Shown: in pieces, positions 8,438 through 17,000 of the stretch | How positions within the stretch are numbered: the first letter of the stretch is position 1 | Layout of the letters: every line of letters starts with the position of its first letter | Source of the DNA: an uncultured Prevotella sp. | Lineage (GTDB): Bacteria; Bacteroidota; Bacteroidia; Bacteroidales; Bacteroidaceae | Length of the DNA: 44,698 nt | Direction of reading: 5' to 3' | Assembly: GCA_905234265.1 (NCBI GenBank) | Contig: CAJOHJ010000015.1 | Location: forward strand, 1 to 44,698 | Program-made: the position numbers and the translations under genes | Notes under the pieces: generated by a model | The model's database searches: none | What the model was told of the DNA's origin: nothing | Seen by the model: the letters and a program-made list of their open reading frames with translations, nothing else

Positions 8438-8548
8438 CATAACATGCAGAGTTAGCAAATTATCTCCGTAAGATAAAAAATTATCTCTGCAAGATAATTT
8501 CGTAACATGCAGAGATAAAAAATTATCTCTGTGAGATATTTTCGTAAC
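8438..8548 (+). repeat. Cluster of interspersed palindromic repeats (locus A)
   Basis: Three copies of a small palindrome follow the dockerin gene: ATTATCT-ccgta-AGATAA, ATTATCT-ctgca-AGATAAT (8480-8498, perfect 7-bp arms) and ATTATCT-ctgtg-AGATAT. The linker words TAACATGCAGAG and TCGTAAC recur, and CAGAGATAA/TTATCTCTG (8510-8518 with 8523-8531) forms a larger inverted repeat. Related copies occur near 25.7 kb and 41.3 kb. The hairpins may also act as a transcript end for the upstream pair. Confidence 0.7.
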
Positions 8549-8586
8549 TGCGTAACTCATGGCATTAGCAATTTTCGTTTCTAATT

Positions 8587-8618
8587 TTTGCTGAATAGTT
8601 TTGTTTTTCTTAATTTTG
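8587..8618 (+). promoter_or_regulatory. Bacteroidetes-type promoter (TTTG-N20-TAATTTTG)
   Basis: TTTG at 8587-8590 and TAATTTTG at 8611-8618 are spaced by 20 bp, an exact consensus match. The predicted start is near 8624. It once served the dockerin remnant that begins at 8645 and now most likely drives the methyltransferase-thyA-folA run. Confidence 0.65.
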
Positions 8619-8644
8619 CATATCATTCTGCAAAACATTTTATT

Positions 8645-8789
8645 ATGTTGCTCAATAGACAGAACTTAATCAGAGCGCTATGTGCATTCTTTGTTTCGCT
8701 GGCAGGTGTCGTGGCATGCCAAAGGCTACGGAAATGTGAACATCACCGACGTCACTATGTTACTTGACATTATAAACGCCGCAAAATAA
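8645..8789 (+). pseudogene. Remnant of a third dockerin-type secreted protein
   Basis: An ATG at 8645 opens a typical signal-peptide sequence (LIRALCAFFVSLAGVVAC). After ~30 codons this runs out of frame into a piece coding for the end of a dockerin domain (GNVNITDVTMLLDIINAAK, stop at 8787-8789), almost the same as the end of the intact gene that stops at 8431 (INITDVTMILDIINAAK). The signal-peptide frame itself stops at 8765-8767. The body of the gene (cohesin-like part and first calcium loop) is missing and the two ends are joined out of frame, so this is a deletion remnant rather than a short gene. Confidence 0.75.
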
Positions 8790-8811
8790 ACTTCGAATAT
8801 TTGCAGGGAAT

Positions 8812-10086
8812 ATGGTGCTACTGCCAGAGACTTTTACGGAGAGCTGCCGCCAGACGATGGGCGACGCGTTGTTCGAGCGCTACATGCGCTCGTTCGACGA
8901 GCCTGTGCCTGTCAGCATTCGCACAAACCCTGCGAAGACTGGCGGCGGACGCCGTGATAAGGGCGACAGAGGCAGTGATAGTATCTGCGGACGCTTCGCG
9001 GTTGCTGGCGGAAAGCCTGTGCCGTGGTGCCGCAATGGCTATTATCTCAGCGAGCGGCCTGCCTTCACCATGGACCCTCTGCTGCATGCCGGCTGCTATT
9101 ATGTCCAGGAGGCGGCCTCCATGTTTCTCGACGAAGTGCTGCGTCAGTATCTGCCTGCCATTGCCGGCGAGGATGCTGCGCTGAATGCCCTTGACATGTG
9201 TGCCGCACCCGGCGGCAAGACGACGCTGCTCTGGTCGGCCCTGCCAGCAGGAAGCACTCTCTATGCCAACGAACCGGTGCGCCAGCGGGCTTCAGTGCTT
9301 GCTGAGAACTGCATGAAGTGGTGCGGAGCGGAGATTATTGTCACCAACAACTATCCTGCCGACTATGTGTCAGCGCGCATGCTTTTTGACGTCATTCTCT
9401 GCGACGTTCCCTGCTCCGGCGAGGGAATGTTCCGCAAGGACGCGCAGACCATCCAGGAGTGGAGCGAGGCCAGTGTGCAGAAGTGCGCCCGTCTTGGGCG
9501 TGAAATAGTCGCTGATGCATGGCGATGCCTGCGCGACGGCGGCCTGCTGGTCTTTAGCACATGCACGCTGAACACGCATGAGAATGAAGAGAATGTCCGG
9601 TGGCTGATTAGCGAGCTTGGCGCTGAGGTGCTGCCCGTCGAAGTGCAGCCCGAATGGAATATCACCGGCTCCCTGCTGCCCGGCTTTGCAGAGCCTGTCT
9701 ACAGGTTCATTCCCGGCGTCACGCAGGGCGAGGGACTCTTCATGGCCGTGTTGCGTAAGCCTGGTCATGCTGCTGGCGGCAGCCGTAAGGCGGCTAAGGG
9801 CATTCTGAAGACCGTCGATGCGCCACTGCTCTACGATGCCGCGCTGCCCAGCGTTGAACTCTCCTACCAGCAGGCAATGGCCTTCCTGCGCCGCGAAGCA
9901 CTTACACTGCCGCAGGATGCCCCTCGCGGACTGCTGACGGTATGCTTTGGCGGTTTCCCCCTTGGGCAGGTGAAGAACATCGGCACCAGGGCCAACAACC
10001 TCTATCCGAAGGAATGGAAGATAAAGACTACGCACGTTCCCTCGGAATACTCCCCGACGTTAATTCCAATCACAGATAACCGATGA
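8812..10086 (+). CDS. rRNA (cytosine-C5-)methyltransferase, NOL1/NOP2/Sun (RsmF-like) family
   Basis: This 424-residue enzyme uses S-adenosylmethionine to methylate a cytosine at C5, most probably in 16S rRNA. Visible signs are the SAM-binding motif [10 protein letters not shown] (128-137), motif [15 protein letters not shown] with Cys201 (product release) and motif [17 protein letters not shown] with Cys251, the expected nucleophile. An N-terminal segment ([10 protein letters not shown]) and a C-terminal RsmF-type extension ending in [13 protein letters not shown] complete the family layout. Which rRNA base is modified cannot be told from sequence. The gene overlaps thyA by 4 bp (ATGA at 10083-10086), so the two are translationally coupled. 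It probably uses the promoter at 8587-8618. Confidence 0.9.
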   Translation: MVLLPETFTESCRQTMGDALFERYMRSFDEPVPVSIRTNPAKTGGGRRDKGDRGSDSICGRFAVAGGKPVPWCRNGYYLSERPAFTMDPLLHAGCYYVQEAASMFLDEVLRQYLPAIAGEDAALNALDMCAAPGGKTTLLWSALPAGSTLYANEPVRQRASVLAENCMKWCGAEIIVTNNYPADYVSARMLFDVILCDVPCSGEGMFRKDAQTIQEWSEASVQKCARLGREIVADAWRCLRDGGLLVFSTCTLNTHENEENVRWLISELGAEVLPVEVQPEWNITGSLLPGFAEPVYRFIPGVTQGEGLFMAVLRKPGHAAGGSRKAAKGILKTVDAPLLYDAALPSVELSYQQAMAFLRREALTLPQDAPRGLLTVCFGGFPLGQVKNIGTRANNLYPKEWKIKTTHVPSEYSPTLIPITDNR

Positions 10087-10892
10087 AACAATACTTAGAC
10101 ATCTTAAGCCGCATCCTCAGCGAGGGCGTCAGGAAAGACGACCGCACAGGCACAGGCACGATAAGCATCTTCGGCACGCAGAGCCGCTACAACCTGCAAG
10201 ACGGATTTCCAGTGCTGACAACGAAGAAGCTGCACCTTAAGAGCATCATCTACGAGCTGCTCTGGTTTCTGCAGGGCAGTACAAACGTCCACTGGCTGCA
10301 GCAGCACGGCGTCAGCATCTGGGACGAGTGGGCCGACGAGAACGGCGACCTCGGTCCCGTCTATGGTCACCAGTGGCGGTCGTGGCCCGACTACGACGGA
10401 GGCACCATCGACCAGATACGGCTGCTCATCGACCAGCTGAAGCACAACCCTGACTCGCGCCGCATGATTGTCTCTGCATGGAATGTTGCCGAAGTCAACA
10501 AGATGGCGCTGCCTCCCTGCCATACCATCTTCCAATTCTACACTGCCCCGACGCCCGACGGTCGCCGCCGCCTGTCGCTGCAGCTCTACCAGCGCTCGGC
10601 CGACACATTCCTTGGCGTTCCGTTCAATATTGCGTCCTACGCCCTGCTGCTGATGATGGTTGCCCAGGTCTGCGACATGATTCCTGGCGAATTCATACAC
10701 ACTACGGGCGACACACACCTGTATCTGAACCATATCGAGCAGGCCCGTCTGCAGCTCACACGCGAACCGCGTCCGCTGCCGGTGATGAAGATTAATCCCG
10801 ACGTGCGCGACATTTTCGACTTCCGCTACGAAGACTTCCAGCTGGAGGGCTACGACCCGCATCCACACATCAAGGCTGCCGTGAGTGTGTAG
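10083..10892 (+). CDS. thyA: Thymidylate synthase
   Basis: ThyA methylates dUMP to dTMP with methylene-tetrahydrofolate, producing dihydrofolate. The 269-residue length is close to that of the short bacterial form (264 in E. coli). The catalytic cysteine is Cys146 in [12 protein letters not shown], the dUMP-binding arginines lie in [11 protein letters not shown], and the start ([20 protein letters not shown]) and the YxH pattern ([12 protein letters not shown]) are typical. The start codon overlaps the stop of the methyltransferase gene. folA follows after 55 bp, so the enzyme that recycles its dihydrofolate product is made next to it. Confidence 0.97.
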   Translation: MKQYLDILSRILSEGVRKDDRTGTGTISIFGTQSRYNLQDGFPVLTTKKLHLKSIIYELLWFLQGSTNVHWLQQHGVSIWDEWADENGDLGPVYGHQWRSWPDYDGGTIDQIRLLIDQLKHNPDSRRMIVSAWNVAEVNKMALPPCHTIFQFYTAPTPDGRRRLSLQLYQRSADTFLGVPFNIASYALLLMMVAQVCDMIPGEFIHTTGDTHLYLNHIEQARLQLTREPRPLPVMKINPDVRDIFDFRYEDFQLEGYDPHPHIKAAVSV

Positions 10893-10947
10893 AAGAGGCC
10901 TTGGTTGTCAGCTTATAGTTTTTAGTTATCAGTTATAGTTCATAGTT

Positions 10948-11436
10948 ATGGTGAATATCATCGCAGCGGTGGCACGCAACAGGGCCATCGGCTTTCAGAA
11001 CAAGCTGCTGTACTGGCTGCCAAACGACTTGAAGCGCTTCAAGCAGCTTACTACAGGACATACAATCATCATGGGCCGCAACACCTATCTGTCGCTGCCC
11101 AAGGGTGCGCTGCCTAACCGCAGGAATGTCGTGTTGTCGCGGTCGGGGGCGCAGCTTCCCGGTTGCGATGTGTTCCCCTCGTTAGAGGCGGCCTTGCAAA
11201 GCTGCAAGCCCGACGAGGATATATATATAATAGGTGGGGCAAGCGTCTACCAGCAGGCCATGGGCTTTGCCGACCGCCTGTGCCTGACGGAGATTGACGA
11301 CACTCCGTCAGAGGCCGACGCCTTCTTCCCTGACTACAGCCGGTGGCGCGAGGCCAGCCGCGAGGAGCATGATGCCGACGAGCGCCATGCCCACAGATAT
11401 GCCTTTGTCGACTATGTCAGTCCTCGGCGTCCATAA
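10948..11436 (+). CDS. folA: Dihydrofolate reductase
   Basis: FolA reduces dihydrofolate to tetrahydrofolate with NADPH. The 162-residue protein shows the family's N-terminal IIAAVARNRAIGFQNKLLYW with the WLPNDLKRFK segment that holds the acidic active-site residue, then TTGHTIIMGRNTYLSLP, and the nucleotide-site motif EDIYIIGGASVYQQ. It sits in the usual thyA-folA order. The spacer from thyA is built from repeats of TAGTTAT-like words. Its last 20 bp overlap the end of the convergent lrp gene. Confidence 0.95.
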   Translation: MVNIIAAVARNRAIGFQNKLLYWLPNDLKRFKQLTTGHTIIMGRNTYLSLPKGALPNRRNVVLSRSGAQLPGCDVFPSLEAALQSCKPDEDIYIIGGASVYQQAMGFADRLCLTEIDDTPSEADAFFPDYSRWREASREEHDADERHAHRYAFVDYVSPRRP

Positions 11437-11896
11437 GGTCGTTGATGGGCAGCTGCCGCTCAAAGGCCGAATGGAATGAGATGAGAGTTTCCGAGCTGCT
11501 CAGCCCCAGCGGCTGCAGCTGGTCGTGGATGATGGTCAGCAGGTGGTGGTTGTTGTGGGCATAGATTTTTATGAACATGTCGAAGTTGCCCGTCGTATAG
11601 TGGCACTCTGTCACCTCCGGTATTTTCTGCAGTTCCTCGACCACATGGTCAAAGTCTTCAGGGTTCTTCAGGTTCAGCCCAATGTAGGCACACGTCTCGT
11701 AGCCAATCTTTTCGGGGGCGATGACAAACTGCGAGCCGCGCAGGATGCCCATCGTTGTCAGTTTCTGTACGCGTTGGTGGATGGCGGCTCCGCTGACTCC
11801 CGTGGCGCGGGCTATCTCTAAGAAAGGAATGCGTGCGTCTGCGCTTACCATGCGCAGGATTTGCTTGTCTAAAGTGTCAAGTTTTATAGTTGCCAT
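11417..11896 (-). CDS. Lrp/AsnC-family transcriptional regulator (first copy)
   Basis: This 159-residue regulator has an N-terminal winged helix-turn-helix (LDKQILRMVSADARIPFLEI, then GVSGAAIHQRVQKL) and a C-terminal RAM ligand-binding domain (CAYIGLNLKNPEDF, VTECHYTTGNFDMFIKIYA, SSSETLISF). Members form octamer-like rings and respond to amino acids. It lies 10 bp after the second exbD gene on the same strand and is the last gene of the tam-exb array; its tail overlaps the end of folA by 20 bp. A paralogue with the same AAIHQRVQ recognition helix is encoded at 31489-31950. Confidence 0.92.
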   Translation of the reverse strand: MATIKLDTLDKQILRMVSADARIPFLEIARATGVSGAAIHQRVQKLTTMGILRGSQFVIAPEKIGYETCAYIGLNLKNPEDFDHVVEELQKIPEVTECHYTTGNFDMFIKIYAHNNHHLLTIIHDQLQPLGLSSSETLISFHSAFERQLPINDLMDAED

Positions 11897-11906
11897 AGTC
11901 TGTTGA

Positions 11907-12386
11907 TTATTTTTCCTTTATTTTCTTGTTAGTTTTCGTTGCCGAGAAGTTGATGTTCAGCGCCCCGGCCTTTCTCAGCTGCTGCTTGATGTCGTTGATG
12001 GTACCCATGTCGGTATTTCTGTCAGCGCGTATTGACACCGTAAGGTGCTGGCGCTGCTCTTCGCTCATGGAGGCTTTCATCTTCATAATCTCTGCGCCTA
12101 TCTGGCTGATGCCGACGTATTTGTCGTTCAGCTGTACTACGTTGTTCTCGCTGACGGTCTGCCCCTTGTCATCGGTGGGCAGCCCGACGAATATGTATAC
12201 CACGTTGCTCTTGTCGGCGGCTTCGGCCACCTCGCTGCCCTGCGGCACTTCATAGCGCACCCGGGGCGTGATGTCGCGCATGTGGGTGACAATCATGAAG
12301 AAGAACAGCACCGTGAATATCAAGTCGGGCATGGCTGCGAGGTTCAGTCCCGGCACGTCGTGACGCTCTTTGCGAAATCTGCTCAT
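11907..12386 (-). CDS. ExbD/TolR-type biopolymer transport protein (second of pair)
   Basis: ExbD proteins couple the proton-motive force, through the ExbB channel, to outer-membrane processes. The chosen start (MSRFRKERHDVPGLNLAAMP, 159 residues) overlaps the end of the upstream exbD by 4 bp (ATGA); a longer reading frame upstream exists but only repeats that gene's DNA out of frame. One N-terminal membrane segment (IFTVLFFFMIVTH) carries the Asp of AAMPDLIF, the expected proton-carrying residue. The periplasmic part follows (VRADRNT-like segment SIRADRNTDMGTINDIKQQL) and the C-terminus is lysine-rich. Confidence 0.9.
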   Translation of the reverse strand: MSRFRKERHDVPGLNLAAMPDLIFTVLFFFMIVTHMRDITPRVRYEVPQGSEVAEAADKSNVVYIFVGLPTDDKGQTVSENNVVQLNDKYVGISQIGAEIMKMKASMSEEQRQHLTVSIRADRNTDMGTINDIKQQLRKAGALNINFSATKTNKKIKEK

Positions 12387-12904
12387 CGGCTGCCTCCTTC
12401 CGTCATGCTTTCGCTTACGCGCAGCGGATAGCGTCTCATGATGGCCTCCCGCTCGGTGCTGGTACACTGGCTGAGCGCGCAGCCGTACTTCTGGCGGGCC
12501 ATAGTCTCACGGATAGAGTGGTAGGCTGCCATGATGTCGTTCTGCATTTCGAAATAAGCGTTGTATGTAGCCTCGCGGTCAGTCTCAACGACGATGGTGT
12601 GGTTGTCTGTCTGCCGTGATGCCACAAAGGATGCCACAGTCTGCTGCAGCTGTTGGTGGCTGACTGGCTCGTCGTCGCAGAACACCGCATCGTTGGCGTC
12701 AATTCTGATTTGCAGTACATTGCTGCGGTTGATGTCTTTCTGTTCCTGCTGCTGCTCGTCGGGTGGGGGAAGACGGTGCGACAGCCCCCTGTCGGCATCC
12801 ATCGACGATGTCACCAGAAAAAACACCAGCAGCATGAACGATATGTCAGCTGTCGACGTAGTGTTCAGTTCCGGAACTTCGCGTTGCTTTCTTCTAAACA
12901 TCAT
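12383..12904 (-). CDS. ExbD/TolR-type biopolymer transport protein (first of pair)
   Basis: This 173-residue protein has the ExbD layout: a short basic cytoplasmic start (MMFRRKQREVPELNTTST), a membrane helix with the key acidic residue (ADISFMLLVFFLVTSSMD), then a periplasmic domain (VLQIRIDANDAVFCDDEPV, IVVETDREATYNAYFEMQND). Two adjacent Met codons (12904 and 12901) are possible starts. Tandem exbD genes after one exbB are usual in Bacteroidetes. The C-terminal tail is cysteine-containing (KYGCALSQCTSTER), which is less usual. Confidence 0.9.
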   Translation of the reverse strand: MMFRRKQREVPELNTTSTADISFMLLVFFLVTSSMDADRGLSHRLPPPDEQQQEQKDINRSNVLQIRIDANDAVFCDDEPVSHQQLQQTVASFVASRQTDNHTIVVETDREATYNAYFEMQNDIMAAYHSIRETMARQKYGCALSQCTSTEREAIMRRYPLRVSESMTEGGSR

Positions 12905-12955
12905 ATTGCTTGTCTGTCTATTTGCACTCGGCCTTTATTGCTTGGATGCCATCGT

Positions 12956-13087
12956 TTATTGTTTTGATGCCAGCCAGTATGAGTGGATTGCAGATGTCAC
13001 CACGGCCACTACGGCCACGGCCAGAGCTATATACATTAGCCACAGCATAACCTCTGCCAATAAATAATTGCCTGCTTCTGCGAACAT
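12956..13087 (-). CDS. 43-residue single-span membrane protein between exbB and exbD
   Basis: A short frame starts with ATG 4 bp after the exbB stop and ends with TAA at 12956. It encodes MFAEAGNYLLAEVMLWLMYI, then ALAVAVVAVVTSAIHSYWLA and SKQ: one strong hydrophobic helix with a short polar tail. Its position in the tight exbB-exbD run, its near-coupled start and its clean membrane segment argue that it is real. A 17-bp near-repeat (12934-12950 and 12955-12971, two mismatches) spans its stop and recreates a second 'MASKQ-stop' just downstream. The function is unknown; a small subunit of the ExbBD motor is an inference. Confidence 0.6.
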   Translation of the reverse strand: MFAEAGNYLLAEVMLWLMYIALAVAVVAVVTSAIHSYWLASKQ

Positions 13088-13091
13088 AACT

Positions 13092-13988
13092 TTATTGTTT
13101 AATATTTGTCTTGTATTCAGTGACGGAGTCCATGAAGATGATGGCGCTTTCCTCCATCTGCGCCGTCAGCCGCTCGATTTTCGATATTATGTAGTTGTAG
13201 AAGAACTGCAGCACAATGGCCACGATAATTCCGAAGATTGTCGTTATCAAGGCCACCTTCATGCCTTCAGCCACGATGGTGGGGCTGATGTCGCCGGCCG
13301 TCTGTATGCGGTCGAAGGCCATCACCATCCCGATTACCGTTCCGAGGAAGCCCAGCGACGGTGCCACTGCGATGAACAGGCGGATCCATGTGCATCCCTT
13401 CTCCATGTTCGATATCTGCACCGAGCCGTAGTTCGTCAGCTGGCGGTCAATCTGCTCTATTGGCTCCTTGATGTGCAGCAGCCCCTGGAAGCAGATGCTT
13501 GCCACCGGGCCACGTGTCTTTCTGCACAGGTCCTTGGCGCTTTCCACGTCGCCCCCGGCCAGTCTGGCGTCGATGTCTGTCAGCAGTTTTTTGTTGTTTA
13601 TCTCTGCCAGTGTAAGATATATGATGCGCTCTATGCAGAATGCCAGACCTAAGACAAGGGCCACGGCAACCAGCGACATGAAGCCTGCAGAGCCTTCGAT
13701 GAACTTGCGCTTCAGCTGCTTGTGCAGTCCTCCGCCGTCGGTGTCGGCTTCGTTGGCATCCATTTCTTCCATTGTCTGGGCTATCGCAGAGTCAGCCCTG
13801 AGCGTGTCGTTGGCCGTGGCAGGCGTGTCTGTGATAGCCGTCGGCGCATTGCTGGCCGCAGCAGGTTTGTCTGTTGCTGCCGGCTGTGCGATTGCAGGCG
13901 CTGCCACCAGCAGCATGAGGGCCACGGCGGCGAGTCCTGTCAGTTTTCTGATTATTGCTGTCAGTTCGCTAATTGTTGATAAGTTCAT
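13092..13988 (-). CDS. ExbB/TolQ/MotA-type proton channel protein
   Basis: This 298-residue protein forms the proton channel that powers the two ExbD proteins. An N-terminal hydrophobic segment (AAVALMLLVAAPAIAQ) resembles a signal peptide and is followed by a ~70-residue Ala/Thr/Asp-rich region, an extension common in Bacteroidetes ExbB. Then come the channel helices: GFMSLVAVALVLGLAFCIE, the conserved APSLGFLGTVIGMVMAFDRI and the last helix ALITTIFGIIVAIVLQFFYN. The stretch RLFIAVAPSLGFLGTV is the family hallmark. It is preceded by the GH106 gene (25-bp gap) and followed by a small membrane protein and two exbD genes. Confidence 0.92.
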   Translation of the reverse strand: MNLSTISELTAIIRKLTGLAAVALMLLVAAPAIAQPAATDKPAAASNAPTAITDTPATANDTLRADSAIAQTMEEMDANEADTDGGGLHKQLKRKFIEGSAGFMSLVAVALVLGLAFCIERIIYLTLAEINNKKLLTDIDARLAGGDVESAKDLCRKTRGPVASICFQGLLHIKEPIEQIDRQLTNYGSVQISNMEKGCTWIRLFIAVAPSLGFLGTVIGMVMAFDRIQTAGDISPTIVAEGMKVALITTIFGIIVAIVLQFFYNYIISKIERLTAQMEESAIIFMDSVTEYKTNIKQ

Positions 13989-14013
13989 AATGTCTTGTCA
14001 CACTCCGGGTGTG

Positions 14014-17000
14014 TTATTGAAAAATCAGTTTCTTTCCGTTTCTAATGTAAATTCCCTTGCGCGGCTTCACCACACGGACACCCTGCAGCGTGTAGTAGGC
14101 ACCTGCGGCGTCCCTTCTGCCGGTCGCCGCCTGGCTGATGGCAGTGGCGGTCTGCTGCTGGCGGTAGACAGTCAGTTCGCGGTATATTACGTATCCGTTG
14201 CGTCCGGTGAGCGACATGGCCAGCGGTTCATAGTCGTCGGCCTTGTAGGCAATCGTCAGCAGCGAGTCGGCAGCAGAGTATGTCGATGCGCCGTCGCCTA
14301 TCAGATATGAAATCAGTGCAATGTCGCCCTTCTCGGCATCGTTTACCGTCATGGTGAAGTCGTTGAATGCATTCAGGCCGTAGTTGGGGTAGATGCAGTA
14401 GTAAGTGTTCTTGTCGGCAGTGAGTGTCAGGCCCTCAAAGGCTACGGCGTTGCTCGTTGTGCTTGCCTTCGACCTGTACCATGCCTGCTTGCCGCTGCCG
14501 CTGAAGCCTGTTATTGCCACCGTCGTAGCCATCTTGCTCCACTGGTTGTTCATGGCGCCTTCGTCCTTGAAGTCGTAGTATGCCAGTTGCTTGTATGCGC
14601 CGTTGGCCGGCAGATAGCAGTAGTGCTGTTGTCCGTCGGAGCTGCCAACGGTGACGATGGCGTTGCCTGCCAGCAGTCCCTTCACGGTCAGACGGACAGT
14701 GCCGTCGGCAGCTGTTGCCAGCGAGTATCCGTTGAATGCATTGCCGTTCTCGTCGGTCAGGGCGATGTCTTCGGCAGTGGCTCCTGCTGGCATTTCTATG
14801 GCGTATGCCGGATAGTAGTTGCCCTGTGCGTCACTCTCCATGGCGTAGAACTCAGCCTTCAGCGTATTGCTTTCAGCAGCCAGCGGTATCAGCTCAACCT
14901 TCGAGCAGAGTCCCGACGGCACGGGCTGCCAGCTGCCATAGTTGTCGCTGCTGATGTTAGACATGTTGATGTCTTCGAAAATTCTCCACACCGTGCCTTC
15001 GCGGTCCATGCTGCTGATTTTGTTTGCCGGCAGGTTGGTGACCTCTATGCGCAGCGTGTTGCTGCCCTCATGCAGCTTGTCGGCCGCAATGTCTATGCAG
15101 AACGGCACAGCCCACAGACAGCCCAGATATTCGTCGTTCAGCCACAGTCTGGCACTCTCGCGGACGTCGCCGAGGCTCAGCCGGAAGCCTGCCGAGGCAC
15201 TCTTCAGCTGGGCGGCGGTCACGGAGAACGTCGTCTCGTAGCTGCCCGTACCCATGAACTTAGCCGTGGCGTCGCTGAGAGTCTCCCAGCCCCGCAGCTT
15301 GTCGAGTGCGAACAGCTGGCCGTCGACGGTCAGCGTCCAGGGTGTGTCGATGACTAAGGCCGTCAGCTCCTGTGACGGTGTTACTTCGCCGGCGGTCTCC
15401 GTCTTGCTGTCGTATGCCCAGAGGAGTGCCGACTGCCCCGACTTCAGGCTTATCCACACCTTGCCGTCCTTGATGGCGGCGCCCTTGATGCTGCCCGTCA
15501 TCGGGTCGAATATGGCCACGCTCTGGAAGGGAACGCCCAGTGCTACGTAGCCTTCGGCATCTGCCGGGGTGAGGTTAGACACGAAATAGTGGTGTCCGCT
15601 GTCGTTCTTCCTGCGGATGACGCTCAGCCCCATGTCGGAGCGCATCTGCTCAGCATCCATCGTCAGTGCCGAGAGGGCAGTGGCAGTGCGTCCCTCAACG
15701 ATGGGACATCCCTGCTGGCGCAGCTCTTCGATGTGAGCCGCCACGCTGTCCGGCAGATTGGTGCTGACGGGCAGGACCAGAGCCTTGTATCTTGTGCCGG
15801 CAGCAGTCTGCAAGGCGCCGTCGTTGTATGTAGTGTGCATCAGGTAGTATTCGCTGGTGTAGTCGCAGTCCAGCCCCATCTTCTCCAGATTGTTGACGCA
15901 CTCCTCCAGTTCGGCCATCTTCGTCGACAGCGTGTTGATGTTGAACAGTGCCATGCGGTTCTGGTAGTCAGTGCCAGAGTTCTTGTGCATGGCGTTGGCA
16001 AACGGTGCGTAGACCAGCACGTCGTTGTCCGGCTGTCCCATCTGCATGAAGCTCTGCACGCGCTCGATGTATTTCATCATTGCCGGCGCGTCCTGCCAGA
16101 TGGAGTTCGTGGGACTCATGTCCACGGCGGCGTAGAATTTCCAGCCCGGCCAGGCGGCATCCTTCGGCGAGTATGTCGTGCCATGGAACATCACGTGGTT
16201 GATGCCCGACGTGAACAGCAGGTCCAGCTCAGGCTTTATCTGCGACAGCGACGTGCGGAAATGCTCCGTGAGCCATGTCATCGACTCGCTGCTTGTGAGC
16301 GTCTTGCCTGTGATGTGCGCTGCGCTGGAGGCATATTTCAGTGTTGCGCGGCTGCTCAGTGCCTGCATGTAGAAGCCCTTGTCGTCGCGCAGTCCGCGGA
16401 TGCCGAAGTTGTTCATGTAGAAACTTTCCGTCTCAGGAATGTCAGCCTCTGCATACAGGTCGATGAGGTTGCCCGGTGAACCGTGTGCCTGATTGCGTGC
16501 CGTTGCCCCGTGGCTGTGCGCCCACTGCGTCCACTGGCGTGTGAAGTTGTCGCGCAGCATGTCCGACAGCGTCTGCCTGTAGTCGGCATACACCTGCGGG
16601 TCTCTGTCGAGGAATTTGTCGAGTTTCTCTTCCAGCTTGTATCCGCGCAGCTTCTCGAAGGTTTCGAACATTGTCGGCGTCCAGTCTGCCTGGTTTATCT
16701 CGTAGCTGTCGTTGAAGAAGCTGTGGGGCCAGCGGCTGCCGTTGGCGTTGAAGCGGTTGTCGAAGTATTTCAGGTAGTTGGCCACGGCCGTCTTGTCGAA
16801 GTAGTCGACCACATAGCCTTCGCTGCCCGGTGACGGGCGCTTCACCTGCATCACTCCGTACTGGTTGTAGGCAGCAATCACTTTCCATGCTCCCTCCGGT
16901 GCCGTCCACTGCAGCTTGGTGCCTGTTGCCTTGTCGGTGATGTCGGTTACGCTCCCCGTGTTGCCGCTTTGCGGGAACGCCATCACCTTTTGCAGCGTGG

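Noticed and set aside
13999..14013. CACAC/GTGTG hairpin after the glycosidase as a terminator
   Set aside because: Only 5 bp and no T-run on the minus strand; exbB follows closely, so read-through is more likely.
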